From Ulvibacter litoralis (lineage in GTDB: Bacteria > Bacteroidota > Bacteroidia > Flavobacteriales > Flavobacteriaceae): 64,000 bases of DNA. The position numbers were made by a program, and so were the translations under genes. The stretch spans positions 140,869 to 204,868 of the forward strand of contig NZ_FNBA01000005.1 of NCBI RefSeq assembly GCF_900102055.1, written 5' to 3'. The notes beneath the pieces are model-generated. The model ran no database searches. It was not told where the DNA came from and was given only the letters and a program-made list of their open reading frames with translations. Below, in pieces: positions 34,535 to 44,023 of this stretch (within the stretch, counting starts at the first letter, position 1; the number at the start of each line of letters is the position of its first letter).

Positions 34535-35368
34535 ATGGATACTGAAAAAATTCAGGTAGTAAAATCATCAGGTGAAAAAGCAGATTTTTCAATTTCGAAG
34601 CTTCGTAGTAGTTTGTATCATAGTGGCGCAGATGAGCAAACCGTAACAACGATCATTAATAAAGTTAGGGATGAGTTATACCAAGGTATTTCAACAAAAG
34701 AAATATATAACCGAGCTTTTGCTTTATTGAAAAAGAGAAAATCAATTTATGCGGCTAAATACAAATTAAAAAAAGCCATTTACGAGTTAGGTCCTACAGG
34801 ATTTCCTTTTGAAAAATTTATAGGAGCATTGTTAACCTACTCGGGATATGAGGTGAAAACAGGGAAAATTTTACAAGGAAAGTGTGTTTCTCACGAGGTA
34901 GATGTAATAGCGATAAAAAAGGAACAACACATCGTAGCCGAGTGCAAATTTCATAGCGAAAAAACTACTACGTGTAATGTAAAAGTTCCGCTATACATTC
35001 ATTCTAGGTATCAGGATATTTTAGCACAATATAAAAACACAAAAGCAAGACCTACTGAAGGTTGGGTTGTAACCAACACTAGATTCACAACCGATGCAAT
35101 AACGTACGGTCATTGCATGGGATTGTATCTTTTAAGTTGGGATTACCCAAAAGAGAACGGACTTAAAGATCGTATTGATCGGTTAGGGTTGTATCCCATT
35201 ACAGTATCCACACTTATGACCAAAAGAGAAAAACAATTTTTATTGAGTCGGAATATTGTGTTGTGCCGACAATTGGCAGACGATACTTTTTATTTAGATC
35301 ATTTAGGGATTTCAGAAATTCGGAAGAAAAAAATTCTTTCGGAAGTAGAAATGCTTTGTAATACATAA
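34535..35368 (+). CDS. ATP-cone domain fused to an Mrr-like restriction endonuclease domain
   Basis: Residues 1-90 form an ATP-cone (IQVVKSSGEKADFSISKLRSSL, then STKEIYNRAFALLK), the nucleotide-sensing module of ribonucleotide reductases and NrdR. Residues 91-200 are a PD-(D/E)xK nuclease of the Mrr/RecB type, with Asp123 (HEVDVIAI) and Glu136-x-Lys138 (AECKF) as the metal and catalytic residues. The tail (FYLDHLGISEIRKKKIL) looks like a small helical DNA- or nucleotide-binding segment. It could be an ATP-gated nuclease. Its place in a stress-protein transcript, without a methylase, argues against a classical restriction system. Confidence 0.85.
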   Translation: MDTEKIQVVKSSGEKADFSISKLRSSLYHSGADEQTVTTIINKVRDELYQGISTKEIYNRAFALLKKRKSIYAAKYKLKKAIYELGPTGFPFEKFIGALLTYSGYEVKTGKILQGKCVSHEVDVIAIKKEQHIVAECKFHSEKTTTCNVKVPLYIHSRYQDILAQYKNTKARPTEGWVVTNTRFTTDAITYGHCMGLYLLSWDYPKENGLKDRIDRLGLYPITVSTLMTKREKQFLLSRNIVLCRQLADDTFYLDHLGISEIRKKKILSEVEMLCNT

Positions 35369-35371
35369 CAA

Positions 35372-36742
35372 ATGCGAAAAGTAAACGTACATTTTTTAGG
35401 AGCAGCTGGAACTGTAACTGGATCCAAGTTTTTATTGGAAACGCCTGAATTAAACATCATGGTCGATTGTGGCATGTTTCAAGGGTTGAAAGAGTTGCGC
35501 ACAAAAAACTGGGAGCAGCTCCCAATTGATGTTTCAAAAATTGATCTTGTTTTGTTAACACATGGGCATTTAGACCATACCGGGTACTTGCCTAGATTGG
35601 TGAAAAATGGTTTTCGAGGTAAAATTCTTGGAACAGCTCCTACTTTGGCCGTAGCGGAAGTTATTCTCTTAGACAGTGCCAAGATTCATGAAGAGGATGC
35701 AGAGAGAGCCAATGAAGAAGGATATTCTAAACATGAACCCGCATTGCCCTTTTATACAATCAAGGAAGCAGAATTTACCCTTGGTTTTTTTAAATCGGTA
35801 GAACAGGACGAATGGAACCAACTTTCAGACCATATTGGATGTAGGTTTCAATACAACGGACATATTATAGGATCGACATTTATTGAATTAGATCTCTTCG
35901 GAAAGCGCTTCGTTTTCTCAGGAGATGTTGGAAGAGAGAATGATTTTCTACTCTTTCCTCCCAAAAAACCACAAAGTGCAGATTATCTTTTTATGGAAAG
36001 CACCTATGGAAACAGATTGCATCCCATTGAAAGTGTTTCAGATAAATTAGTGGACCTAATAAACAAAACCATCCACAACCGTGGAAACCTAATCATTCCT
36101 TCATTCGCTGTAGAACGTCTTCAAACCTTAATGTTTCTATTGTGGAAATTATACAAAGAACGGCGCATACCTAACATCCCGATTTTTGTTGATAGTCCGA
36201 TGGGAAATAACGTGCTTTCTGTTTTTGAGCGATTTCCAGATTGGTATAAATTGAATTCGTCAGAATTCCATGCCATGCAGAATCGAATGCATATTATTAC
36301 ATCCTATAAAGAAACTTGGGAAACGATTGATAATCCGCAGCCAAAAGTGGTAATAGCAGGTAGTGGTATGGTCACTGGCGGGCGAGTACTTACGTATTTA
36401 AAACAATTGATAGATGTTGAAACGACTACTATTTTATTAGTGGGATATCAAGCAGAGGGTACCCGTGGCAGACAGTTGCTAGAAGGAGCTCATGAGTTAA
36501 AGTTCTTCGGAAAGTATTACGATGTAAAGGCTGAGGTGCATCACATTGATAGTTTATCGGCACATGCAGATCAGCAAGGGCTTTTAGATTGGTGTAGTGA
36601 AATTAAAAATGTTCCAGAACAAGTTTTTCTAATTCACGGCGAACATACCGCTCAAGATGCATTGCGAGTGAAGTTACAAGATACTTATCACTGGAAAATA
36701 ACACTTCCGAAGCTATACGACATTATAGAAATAGCTGTTTAA
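35372..36742 (+). CDS. MBL-fold beta-CASP RNA-processing-type hydrolase
   Basis: The 456-residue protein opens VHFLGAAGTVTGSKFLLE. It carries the zinc motif His64-x-His66-x-Asp68-His69 (THGHLDHTGYLPRL), further ligands in GHIIGS and SGDVGREND, the beta-CASP domain and the C-terminal IHGEH and LSAHADQ motifs. It is of the CPSF-73/YSH1-like prokaryotic group, which cut RNA endo- or exonucleolytically. It starts 3 bp after the ATP-cone nuclease gene and converges on the LOG gene with a 4-bp overlap. Confidence 0.92.
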   Translation: MRKVNVHFLGAAGTVTGSKFLLETPELNIMVDCGMFQGLKELRTKNWEQLPIDVSKIDLVLLTHGHLDHTGYLPRLVKNGFRGKILGTAPTLAVAEVILLDSAKIHEEDAERANEEGYSKHEPALPFYTIKEAEFTLGFFKSVEQDEWNQLSDHIGCRFQYNGHIIGSTFIELDLFGKRFVFSGDVGRENDFLLFPPKKPQSADYLFMESTYGNRLHPIESVSDKLVDLINKTIHNRGNLIIPSFAVERLQTLMFLLWKLYKERRIPNIPIFVDSPMGNNVLSVFERFPDWYKLNSSEFHAMQNRMHIITSYKETWETIDNPQPKVVIAGSGMVTGGRVLTYLKQLIDVETTTILLVGYQAEGTRGRQLLEGAHELKFFGKYYDVKAEVHHIDSLSAHADQQGLLDWCSEIKNVPEQVFLIHGEHTAQDALRVKLQDTYHWKITLPKLYDIIEIAV

Positions 36743-37488
36743 AATCTCTTTCTGTTTTCGCCATACCACCATTTCGGACTGTAGAGTTTCTTTACCAATC
36801 CAAATTTTTCAATGGCGTGCTTTTGTATATGCTCGACAACTTCTTCAGGCGAATCGGTGACAAAAAGTAATTTCATGTCTTCCGGGCTGATACTTCCGTT
36901 TTTAGCCATGAGTTGAATGTGGTGACAGAGTTCTTTATGATATTCAGAATCAAAAATAACGATGGGGAAGTTTTTAATAATTTTGGTTTGTATCAGTGTA
37001 ATTGCTTCAAACAACTCGTCTAGAGTTCCCATTCCACCAGGCATTACTACGTAAGCATAGGAGTATTTCATCAGTAGAAATTTTCGAACAAAAAAGTAAG
37101 GGATATCTATCCATTTGTGCAAGTAAGGATTGGGGTTTTGCTCAAATGGGAGAATAATATTTACTCCTACCGAATAGCCTCCAGCTTCATAGGCTCCTTT
37201 ATTGGCAGCTTCCATAATACCAGGACCACCACCCGTCATAATCGTAAACCCTAATTTTGATAAGGCAGCCCCTATTTTTTCTGCATTTTTATAATGACTG
37301 GAACTTGAAGGAAATCGGGCTGATCCGAAAATGGTGACACAAGGACCAATAAAGTGCATTTTACGAAAGGCAGTAATAAAACTGAATTGTACTTTAAACG
37401 TAAAAAGAAGTTCCTTAAATCGGGAGTGCGGCCCTTGAAGAAATGTGGACTCTCCTTTTTGTAAATGATATTTTTTAGTGGGTTCCAT
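36739..37488 (-). CDS. LOG family protein (TIGR00730-type)
   Basis: The 249-residue Rossmann-like protein has the LOG signatures GGGPGIMEAANKGA and PGGMGTLDELFE. Members hydrolyse nucleoside monophosphates such as cytokinin or AMP-like ribotides, although the older label lysine decarboxylase persists. It overlaps the last ABC permease gene by 1 bp, so it is the final gene of the TetR-led exporter operon. Its link to export is unclear. Confidence 0.9.
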   Translation of the reverse strand: MEPTKKYHLQKGESTFLQGPHSRFKELLFTFKVQFSFITAFRKMHFIGPCVTIFGSARFPSSSSHYKNAEKIGAALSKLGFTIMTGGGPGIMEAANKGAYEAGGYSVGVNIILPFEQNPNPYLHKWIDIPYFFVRKFLLMKYSYAYVVMPGGMGTLDELFEAITLIQTKIIKNFPIVIFDSEYHKELCHHIQLMAKNGSISPEDMKLLFVTDSPEEVVEHIQKHAIEKFGLVKKLYSPKWWYGENRKRF

Positions 37489-38606
37489 TAATTTACTTTT
37501 TTATAGCTCCAAACAGCAAGTGTGTTTATGAGCAAGGCGTATATACTTAATTTTATAAGTTGTGGCATGATATCTAGTAGCGATGCCCCTTTTAGCATTA
37601 CCATTCGGACTACTTCTACAAAATATTTCACGGGGTTGGCTTCCGTTAGTACCTGTGCCCAAGCAGGCATACTTTCAATTGGCGTGAAAAGTCCGCTCAT
37701 TAATATAAAAATCACGGCAAAAAACCAAGAGAGGAACATCGCCTGTTGCTGGGTATCGGTAAAGTTTGAAATGAACATTCCAATGCCTAAAATTACCAAA
37801 AGATAGACAGAGGCAAACAGGAATAATAATCCGAAGTTTCCTACCATAGGTACGTCAAAAATGAGTCTCGCAATTACTAAACCAACGGCCAATTCAAACA
37901 TTCCAATAATCCAAAAGGGGAGGAGCTTGCCTATTATAAATTGGTGTTTTTTTATGGGAGTTACATTAATCTGCTCTAAAGTTCCGAGTTCTTTTTCGCG
38001 TACAATATTCATTCCTGCAAGAAAGAGCGCTACCATAGTTACAAGAAGCACTAAAATACCAGGAACCATAAAGGTTTTGTAATTCAGTTCTGGGTTAAAC
38101 CAAAAAAGGGTGTCAATATGAAGCTGCTTCGGTTGTAGAGAAGCTTCAGCTCCCATAAAATCTACTTGTATTGTTTTGTTGAAATCCTTAAGGATAGCAT
38201 TTACATACATATTTTCTACAGCCGCCGCAGAGCCATTAATCGCGTTGATCGTTGTTAATAAGCTTCCTTTTTTTTCTTTCTGAAAAGATCGCTCGAAATG
38301 TACAGGTATGTAGAGTACAACATCTATTTTTCCTTGCTGCATCTGTTCTTTCGCAATTTTTTCCGAAGAAAATAATCCCATAAAATCAAACTGAGACGAA
38401 GCTTCAAATTTTTGTATTAATGCCCTAGAATAGGATGAATGATCTAAGTCGACAATCGCAAACTTGCTATTTTTCACCTCATAAGAAGCCGCGTTTGAAA
38501 GTATCAAAAGTTGTATGAGTGGGAGCACAAAAATAATGAGCAGCATCGCCTTATTGCGAAAAATCTGTTTAAACTCTTTTACCAATAAGAATCGTATCGT
38601 TCTCAT
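37488..38606 (-). CDS. ABC-2 type transporter permease (YbhR-like)
   Basis: This 372-residue permease has one N-terminal helix, a large extracytoplasmic domain (about 45-180) and five C-terminal helices, the ABC-2 export fold of YbhR/YhhJ. The conserved region VREKELGTLEQINVTPIKKHQFIIGKLLPFWIIG lies before the helix bundle. It overlaps the paralogous permease gene upstream by 4 bp and pairs with it. Confidence 0.92.
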   Translation of the reverse strand: MRTIRFLLVKEFKQIFRNKAMLLIIFVLPLIQLLILSNAASYEVKNSKFAIVDLDHSSYSRALIQKFEASSQFDFMGLFSSEKIAKEQMQQGKIDVVLYIPVHFERSFQKEKKGSLLTTINAINGSAAAVENMYVNAILKDFNKTIQVDFMGAEASLQPKQLHIDTLFWFNPELNYKTFMVPGILVLLVTMVALFLAGMNIVREKELGTLEQINVTPIKKHQFIIGKLLPFWIIGMFELAVGLVIARLIFDVPMVGNFGLLFLFASVYLLVILGIGMFISNFTDTQQQAMFLSWFFAVIFILMSGLFTPIESMPAWAQVLTEANPVKYFVEVVRMVMLKGASLLDIMPQLIKLSIYALLINTLAVWSYKKVN

Positions 38607-39709
38607 TCTAGTCTTGTTTTATACTTCATTACACTTAAGCCGATAAAAGCAACAATCATTGCAACTAAGACCAACGTTTCTTTCCAGAGTACTTCAAGTC
38701 CGACGCCCTTTAACAGGATACCCTTAATTAAAATTATAAACCATTTGGCAGGGATGATATTACTAATAACTTGTAATGGTAATGGCATACTTGATATCGG
38801 AAAAATAAAACCAGAAAGTAAAATGGTAGGCAACATTAATCCCATGAGTGATGCCATCATTGCGGTTTGTTGGGTTTCAGAAATGGTTGAAATTAAAATC
38901 CCCAATGCCAGCGCGCTAAAAATAAATAGGACGGTTTCTAAGGCCAGAAGGAAATAGCTCCCTTCAATAGGCATTTTAAACACAAAGAAACCTAGCATCA
39001 AAATGATAATAGCGTTACTAATGGCTAAAAAGACATAAGGAAAAACTTTCCCTACAATTACCTGATAGGGTTTTAAGGGGGAAACCAATAAAATTTCCAT
39101 GGTACCCAGCTCTTTTTCACGTGTGATTGAAATAGAGGTCATAATTGCCGAAACCAGCATTAAAATAACCGTCATAATCCCTGGCACGAACATAAACACA
39201 CTTTTCAATTCAGGATTGTAATACATGCGTGTTTGTGGTACAATTTGATAGGGGATCTGTTGGCGTTGGTTGAGGTCGGTTTGGTATTGTTGTAAAATTG
39301 ATGTGAGATAGGTGTTTACAGAATTAGCTACATTGGGCTCAGTGGCATCTGTTATAATTTGAACGTTAGCCATATTTTTAGCGACAATATCTTTACTAAA
39401 ATTGTTTTCAAAAACAAGTACGGCTTTTACTTTTCCTTTTTTAAATATGGTTTCAATTTGTTTCTCATCTACAATAAAATCAGTGACTTTAAAATATTTT
39501 GAAGCCTCTATAGTGTTGATGATTTTCTGTGTTTCGGAATCCTTTGAGCGGTCTAGTACAGCGATATCTACATTGCTAATTTCGTTGGTGACGGCAAAAC
39601 CAAATAAGAGAATTTGTACCACAGGCATTCCAAACAGAATGATCAAGGTTCGCTTGTCTCTGAAGATGTGGTAGAATTCTTTTATTACAAAACCTCTAAA
39701 TCTTTTCAT
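38603..39709 (-). CDS. ABC-2 type transporter permease (YbhS-like)
   Basis: The 368-residue protein has the same layout as its neighbour, with the family segment ITREKELGTMEILLVSPLKPYQVIVGKVFPYVFLA followed by the helix bundle. Together they form the membrane dimer of an export ABC transporter, like YbhS/YbhR of E. coli. It overlaps the ATPase gene by 1 bp. In E. coli the related system exports cationic drugs and sodium, but substrate here is not readable. Confidence 0.92.
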   Translation of the reverse strand: MKRFRGFVIKEFYHIFRDKRTLIILFGMPVVQILLFGFAVTNEISNVDIAVLDRSKDSETQKIINTIEASKYFKVTDFIVDEKQIETIFKKGKVKAVLVFENNFSKDIVAKNMANVQIITDATEPNVANSVNTYLTSILQQYQTDLNQRQQIPYQIVPQTRMYYNPELKSVFMFVPGIMTVILMLVSAIMTSISITREKELGTMEILLVSPLKPYQVIVGKVFPYVFLAISNAIIILMLGFFVFKMPIEGSYFLLALETVLFIFSALALGILISTISETQQTAMMASLMGLMLPTILLSGFIFPISSMPLPLQVISNIIPAKWFIILIKGILLKGVGLEVLWKETLVLVAMIVAFIGLSVMKYKTRLE

Positions 39710-40443
39710 TATTCGATATTACGTGCCAGTTTTAAAAACACTTCATTCATAGAGTCTACTTTAAATTGCTTTTTTAATTTTTTTGGGGAATCTAAAGCTT
39801 CAATTTTTCCTTCCACCATGATAGAAACTCGGTCACAATATTCTGCTTCATCCATATAATGTGTTGTAACAAAAATGGTCGTTCCTTTGTTTGCTTCTCG
39901 ATAAATCATTTCCCAAAATTGTCTTCGTGTGATAGGATCCACACCTCCGGTAGGTTCATCTAAAAACACGATTTTTGGTTCGTGGAGTAAAGCAACCGAA
40001 AACGCCACTTTCTGCTTCCATCCTAAAGGCAGCGATCGCACCAAATTAGATGCCTTGTCGTGTAAACCTAATTCATCGATCAACAAGGCTGTTTTTTCTT
40101 TGATCTTTTCATTACTTAGGCCGTAGATTCCACCGAAAAAAGCAATATTTTCTTTAATAGTTAGATCGTCGTAAAGTGTAAATCGCTGACTCATATAGCC
40201 AATACTCTTCTTAACGGCTTCCGATTGTGTTTTTACATCAAATCCAGCAACAGTAGCAGTGCCTTCGGAAGGTTTAGAAATTCCGATTAGCATTTTCATG
40301 GCAGTTGTTTTTCCAGCACCATTAGCTCCTAAAAAGCCGAAAATCTCTCCTTTTTTCACCTCAAAAGTTATTGCGTTTACAGCGGTAAAATCGCCAAAAC
40401 GTTTGCTGAGGTTTTTAACGAGTATGGCGTTTTTAGTTTCCAT
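39709..40443 (-). CDS. ABC transporter ATPase (YbhF C-half-like)
   Basis: This 244-residue ATPase has Walker A GANGAGKTTAMKML, Walker B KIVFLDEPTGGVDP and switch His in VTTHYMDEAEYCD. The signature loop reads RSLPLGWKQKVAFSVALL, where the usual LSGG is replaced by LPLG, so this half may bind ATP with a weak signature site. It overlaps the other ATPase gene by 11 bp. In E. coli YbhF the two halves are fused; here they are separate. Confidence 0.92.
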   Translation of the reverse strand: METKNAILVKNLSKRFGDFTAVNAITFEVKKGEIFGFLGANGAGKTTAMKMLIGISKPSEGTATVAGFDVKTQSEAVKKSIGYMSQRFTLYDDLTIKENIAFFGGIYGLSNEKIKEKTALLIDELGLHDKASNLVRSLPLGWKQKVAFSVALLHEPKIVFLDEPTGGVDPITRRQFWEMIYREANKGTTIFVTTHYMDEAEYCDRVSIMVEGKIEALDSPKKLKKQFKVDSMNEVFLKLARNIE

Positions 40444-41356
40444 TATTGGAGTGCTCTTTTGAAAGTGTCATAAATGAATCTTCAATCGTCGGAATCGCTT
40501 CAGAAACTTCTATCTCGGTATGATGTTCTTGTTCTAAAAACTGAATTAATTCTTCGGAAGTAAATGCTGCATCTTTGCTTGTGAAATGCAAAAATTCACC
40601 AAAAGGATATACACTATGTGTCGCCTCATACTTTTCTAAATCTTTAAGAAGGCGATAGGTTTCTGAAGCTTTTACGTTGTAAATCGTTCTTGGGAATTTT
40701 TCAATAATACGCTGTGGGGTATCGATTTCCAAAATAGTTCCGTCTTGAATCAGCGCCACGCGGTCACAAAGACTCGCTTCATCCATATAAGCGGTTGAAA
40801 CGAGCATGGTGATGTCTTTTTGCTGTAATCTTTTCAGCATTTCCCAAAACTCTTTCCGAGAAACAGGATCAACGCCCGTAGTGGGCTCGTCCAAAAAAAG
40901 CACTTTAGGTTTGTGGATAAGCGCACAACATAAAGCTAGTTTTTGTTTCATTCCGCCAGAAAGCTTCCCAGCACGACGATTCTTAAAAGGTTCAATCTGA
41001 ACGTAAATTTCTTTTATTAAATCGTAGTTTTCTTCTAAAGTGGTATTGAAAATCGTTGCAAAAAAGTTGAGATTTTCTTCAACGGTTAAGTCATGATACA
41101 GTGAAAAACGTCCAGGCATATAGCCTACCGAGTTACGTATGGCTTTATAGTCGGTTACCACATCCATGCCTGCGACACTTGCGGTTCCTTCATCTGCCAA
41201 AAGTAAGGTGGTGAGAACCCTAAAAAGCGTTGTTTTTCCAGCACCATCGGGACCAATAAGTCCGAAAAGCTCCCCCGATTTTACATCGAACGAAATGTCT
41301 TTTAAAGCAGTGACGCTTTTAAATGATTTACTAATATGGTGTAAGGAAATCCCCAT
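40433..41356 (-). CDS. ABC transporter ATPase (YbhF N-half-like)
   Basis: The 307-residue ATPase has Walker A GPDGAGKTTLFRVL, an intact signature LSGGMKQKLALCCAL, Walker B KVLFLDEPTTGVDP, and a C-terminal extension of about 80 residues after the nucleotide-binding domain. It should pair with the shorter ATPase encoded next. Its ATG lies 3 bp after the OsmC-like stop. Confidence 0.92.
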   Translation of the reverse strand: MGISLHHISKSFKSVTALKDISFDVKSGELFGLIGPDGAGKTTLFRVLTTLLLADEGTASVAGMDVVTDYKAIRNSVGYMPGRFSLYHDLTVEENLNFFATIFNTTLEENYDLIKEIYVQIEPFKNRRAGKLSGGMKQKLALCCALIHKPKVLFLDEPTTGVDPVSRKEFWEMLKRLQQKDITMLVSTAYMDEASLCDRVALIQDGTILEIDTPQRIIEKFPRTIYNVKASETYRLLKDLEKYEATHSVYPFGEFLHFTSKDAAFTSEELIQFLEQEHHTEIEVSEAIPTIEDSFMTLSKEHSNNGN

Positions 41357-41359
41357 TTT

Positions 41360-41818
41360 TTATGCTTCTACGATTATTTCAGGAATCATACTAATTTTTG
41401 ATTTTATCGAATTTGAAATTAAACAAGCTCGTTCCGATTTTTGAAGGATTCGCTCGGCGCGTTCTCGATCTTTTTCATCTTTTATAGTTACTGTAGGTTC
41501 TAAAATGACTTCAGACATGACATATTTCCCTTCCACTTTTTCTAATATCCCTTTCGACTTACAACTAAAACCACTGAAATCTAGTTTTGAGTTTTCAGCA
41601 ATCGCTAAAAAGGTTGTCATTAAACAACTGCTTACCGAGGCCGTAAAAAGATGTTCTGGCGACCATATATTAGGCATTCCCTTCGGAAATTCAGGAGGTG
41701 TGGCAACTTCGATACAATTGGTATTATCTGAGCAGCCTTCCGCTAATTCTGGCGAACACATCATTCCTTTTCGGTCTTGGCGCCAGTGTATGTCTACATT
41801 ATATTGATGTTTTTCCAT
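41360..41818 (-). CDS. OsmC family protein
   Basis: The 152-residue OsmC-fold protein has PEHLFTASVSSCLMTTFLAIAENSKLDF with the first redox Cys. A second Cys lies at SERACLISNSIKS. An extra Cys pair occurs in the N-terminal region (MMCSPELAEGCSDNTNC). It probably reduces hydroperoxides. It is embedded in the exporter operon between a lipoprotein and an ATPase, which suggests the operon responds to a toxic or oxidising compound. Confidence 0.87.
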   Translation of the reverse strand: MEKHQYNVDIHWRQDRKGMMCSPELAEGCSDNTNCIEVATPPEFPKGMPNIWSPEHLFTASVSSCLMTTFLAIAENSKLDFSGFSCKSKGILEKVEGKYVMSEVILEPTVTIKDEKDRERAERILQKSERACLISNSIKSKISMIPEIIVEA

Positions 41819-41835
41819 GATTTTAAATTTTTTAA

Positions 41836-42336
41836 TTATTGAAAATAATTTCCATAGTTGGTAAGGTTCTCTTTAATACTTTGGGTGATTTCGGTACCTT
41901 CCGTAGTTGTTGAAACGTTTTTTAAAGCTTCAATTTTTTCAATAAGCGGATGCAAAAAGATATGGAGGTTGTCGTGTGACGGACCTTTCATCGTGCATTC
42001 TTTTATGACGAAGTTCTTTTCAGTATTTAGTTGAGAAGCTAAGTTTTGATAATCTTCAATAGTCCTAGGATTGCTAGATTCTATTTGCTGGAGCATTTTA
42101 GTAATACCTTCAGTTGTTTCTAGATTGGCAGCCCATTTATTGCCATTGTCGAGTTGTATATCGGCTATCCAAGAATTATCTAAGACGTGCGTTTCAGAAG
42201 CCATTTTTTCCGAATCCTGATGTTGCATTTCTTTTGTGACTTCTAACGTTTCACTCTTTTTTGAATGATCTTTTGTTTCATTACAGCTAATCATTAATGC
42301 AGAAATGAGTGCAGTTGCGAGAATTGTCTTTTTCAT
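41836..42336 (-). CDS. Hypothetical lipoprotein
   Basis: The 166-residue protein has a lipoprotein signal (lipobox Cys18 in ALMISCNE), a Lys/Glu/Met/His-rich linker (residues 20-55) and a mostly helical domain (56-166) with KECTMKGPSHDNLHIFLHP. I do not recognise a named family. The Met/His content and the CTMKGPSHDNLH block hint at metal or small-molecule binding in the periplasm, but this is inference. It follows the VIT1-like gene by 26 bp in the exporter operon. Confidence 0.8.
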   Translation of the reverse strand: MKKTILATALISALMISCNETKDHSKKSETLEVTKEMQHQDSEKMASETHVLDNSWIADIQLDNGNKWAANLETTEGITKMLQQIESSNPRTIEDYQNLASQLNTEKNFVIKECTMKGPSHDNLHIFLHPLIEKIEALKNVSTTTEGTEITQSIKENLTNYGNYFQ

Positions 42337-42362
42337 AGAATGTGATTTTAGTGTTATAATTA

Positions 42363-43076
42363 TTAAATAGATACTCCAAATAAATACCCAGCTAAAGCTG
42401 TGATTCCCATAGCAATCGTACCCCAGAAGGTAATTCTGAGAATTGCTTTTCCAATGCTAGAACCTCCAGTTTTAGCGGCTACTACGCCTAATAATATTAG
42501 AAAAATAGTCGCAGAAGCGTATAAGGTGATGACCATTGTTGATAGGGGAACAAATAAGGTTACAATTAATGGAAGTATACCTCCCACGATAAAGGAAGCA
42601 CCAGAAGCCATTGCCGCTTGTATGGGTTTGGCTTGACTTATTTCATTTATTCCCAATTCATCTCTTACATGGGCAGCTAAAGCATCTTTTGCGGTAAATT
42701 CCTTGGCAACTAATAGGGCAGTTTCTTTTTTTAGTCCCCTTTGTTCATAAATTTCAGCAAGGCGATGCAACTCAATTTCTGGCATTTCAGCGAGTTCTAT
42801 TTTTTCCCGTTCAATATCTGCCTTTTCGATATCTGTTTGAGAGCTTACCGAAACATATTCACCTGCTGCCATCGATAAAGCTCCAGCGACTAATCCTGCC
42901 AAGGTGGCCAATACAATTGGATTTCTCAAATCACTTGCCGCCGCGACACCAATAGCAATACTTGCGGTAGATAAAATTCCGTCGTTGGCACCAAGAACTG
43001 CCGCTCTCAACCAATTACTTCGATGTATGTAATGATTTTCTAAATAGCTGTCTAAATTGTCTGTATTTGTTTCCAT
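42363..43076 (-). CDS. VIT1/CCC1 family iron/manganese transporter
   Basis: The 237-residue membrane protein has the family opening WLRAAVLGANDGILSTASIAIGVA and AGALSMAAGEYVSVSSQTDIEKAD. A Glu-rich cytoplasmic domain (residues 80-125) binds metal in relatives, and five membrane helices are expected. Homologues move ferrous iron or manganese out of the cytosol. Its insertion between adaptor and ATPase genes of a YbhGFSR-like exporter operon is unusual. Confidence 0.92.
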   Translation of the reverse strand: METNTDNLDSYLENHYIHRSNWLRAAVLGANDGILSTASIAIGVAAASDLRNPIVLATLAGLVAGALSMAAGEYVSVSSQTDIEKADIEREKIELAEMPEIELHRLAEIYEQRGLKKETALLVAKEFTAKDALAAHVRDELGINEISQAKPIQAAMASGASFIVGGILPLIVTLFVPLSTMVITLYASATIFLILLGVVAAKTGGSSIGKAILRITFWGTIAMGITALAGYLFGVSI

Positions 43077-43121
43077 TGTATAATCTTAGTTTTTAAAACC
43101 TATTGTACTACCCAAGTGCAA

Positions 43122-44015
43122 CTAATTTTCAGAAGACGTGATCCACATCTCTGCGGGCATCCCTATTTTAAGGCTTCCATCATTTTTTACCGTTATTTTT
43201 ACCGCATAAACTAAGTTGACGCGCTCTTCTTTTGTTTGAATGATTTTAGGAGTGAATTCGGCCGAAGCTGAAATCCAATTAACAATCCCTGAATATGTTT
43301 TCATTGCATCTCCATCATCAATCTTAACCGTTACTTCTTGTCCAATTTTTATGGCTGCTAGTTGCGTTTCACTTACATAAACACGTAGAATCATTTCTTC
43401 TATATCGGCAATTTTATACAGCGGTTTTCCGTAGGATACAATTTCGCTAGGTTCAGCATATTTGCTTAATACCGTTCCGTTTATGGGATTCACAATGGCA
43501 CTTTTTAAAATCTGATCTGAAATTTGAGCCACTTTAGCATCCATTGCTTTTAGCTCGTTTACAATAGGTTCATTTTGAGTAGCGATATTTTTCATTTGCT
43601 TTTTTAGGACTTCCACACGACTGTCTGCTTGCTCTAATTGGCGTTGTGTTGCTGCGTTTTCAGAAAACATCTGCTGAATACGATCTTGTTCCGTTTTTGC
43701 CGTTAGTAATTCTTGCTCAAGAACACCAAGTTGTGACCAAACTCCGCCCGATTTGGAGGCCACTGTCGCTTTTGTTGCCTTCAGTTGTTGTTTGTTTAAG
43801 TGAAGTTGAAGCGTATCTATTAAACCGACAATCGCTCCTTCTTCTAACAGTTGACCTTCATCTAGACTTAAAAAAAGAAGCTTTCCATTGGCTTCGGAAG
43901 AAACGATAATCTCGGTAGCTTCAAAATTTCCGTAGCCATCTGCTTTTTCAGTATTGGTGCAGGAGGATAGTATTCCGAAGAGACTTGTTAAAAATAGGAG
44001 TTGTATGTTTTTCAT
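43122..44015 (-). CDS. HlyD-family secretion adaptor (YbhG-like)
   Basis: The 297-residue membrane-fusion protein has a lipoprotein-type signal (lipobox Cys19 in ILSSCTNT), a lipoyl-like half (GKLLFLSLDEGQLLEEGAIVGLID), a coiled-coil hairpin (about 75-150) and the second half (ILKSAIVNPINGTVLSKYAEPSEIV). It links the ABC-2 exporter to the TolC-like protein encoded just before it. The arrangement mirrors E. coli ybhGFSR. Confidence 0.92.
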   Translation of the reverse strand: MKNIQLLFLTSLFGILSSCTNTEKADGYGNFEATEIIVSSEANGKLLFLSLDEGQLLEEGAIVGLIDTLQLHLNKQQLKATKATVASKSGGVWSQLGVLEQELLTAKTEQDRIQQMFSENAATQRQLEQADSRVEVLKKQMKNIATQNEPIVNELKAMDAKVAQISDQILKSAIVNPINGTVLSKYAEPSEIVSYGKPLYKIADIEEMILRVYVSETQLAAIKIGQEVTVKIDDGDAMKTYSGIVNWISASAEFTPKIIQTKEERVNLVYAVKITVKNDGSLKIGMPAEMWITSSEN

Positions 44016-44023
44016 AAGACTAG

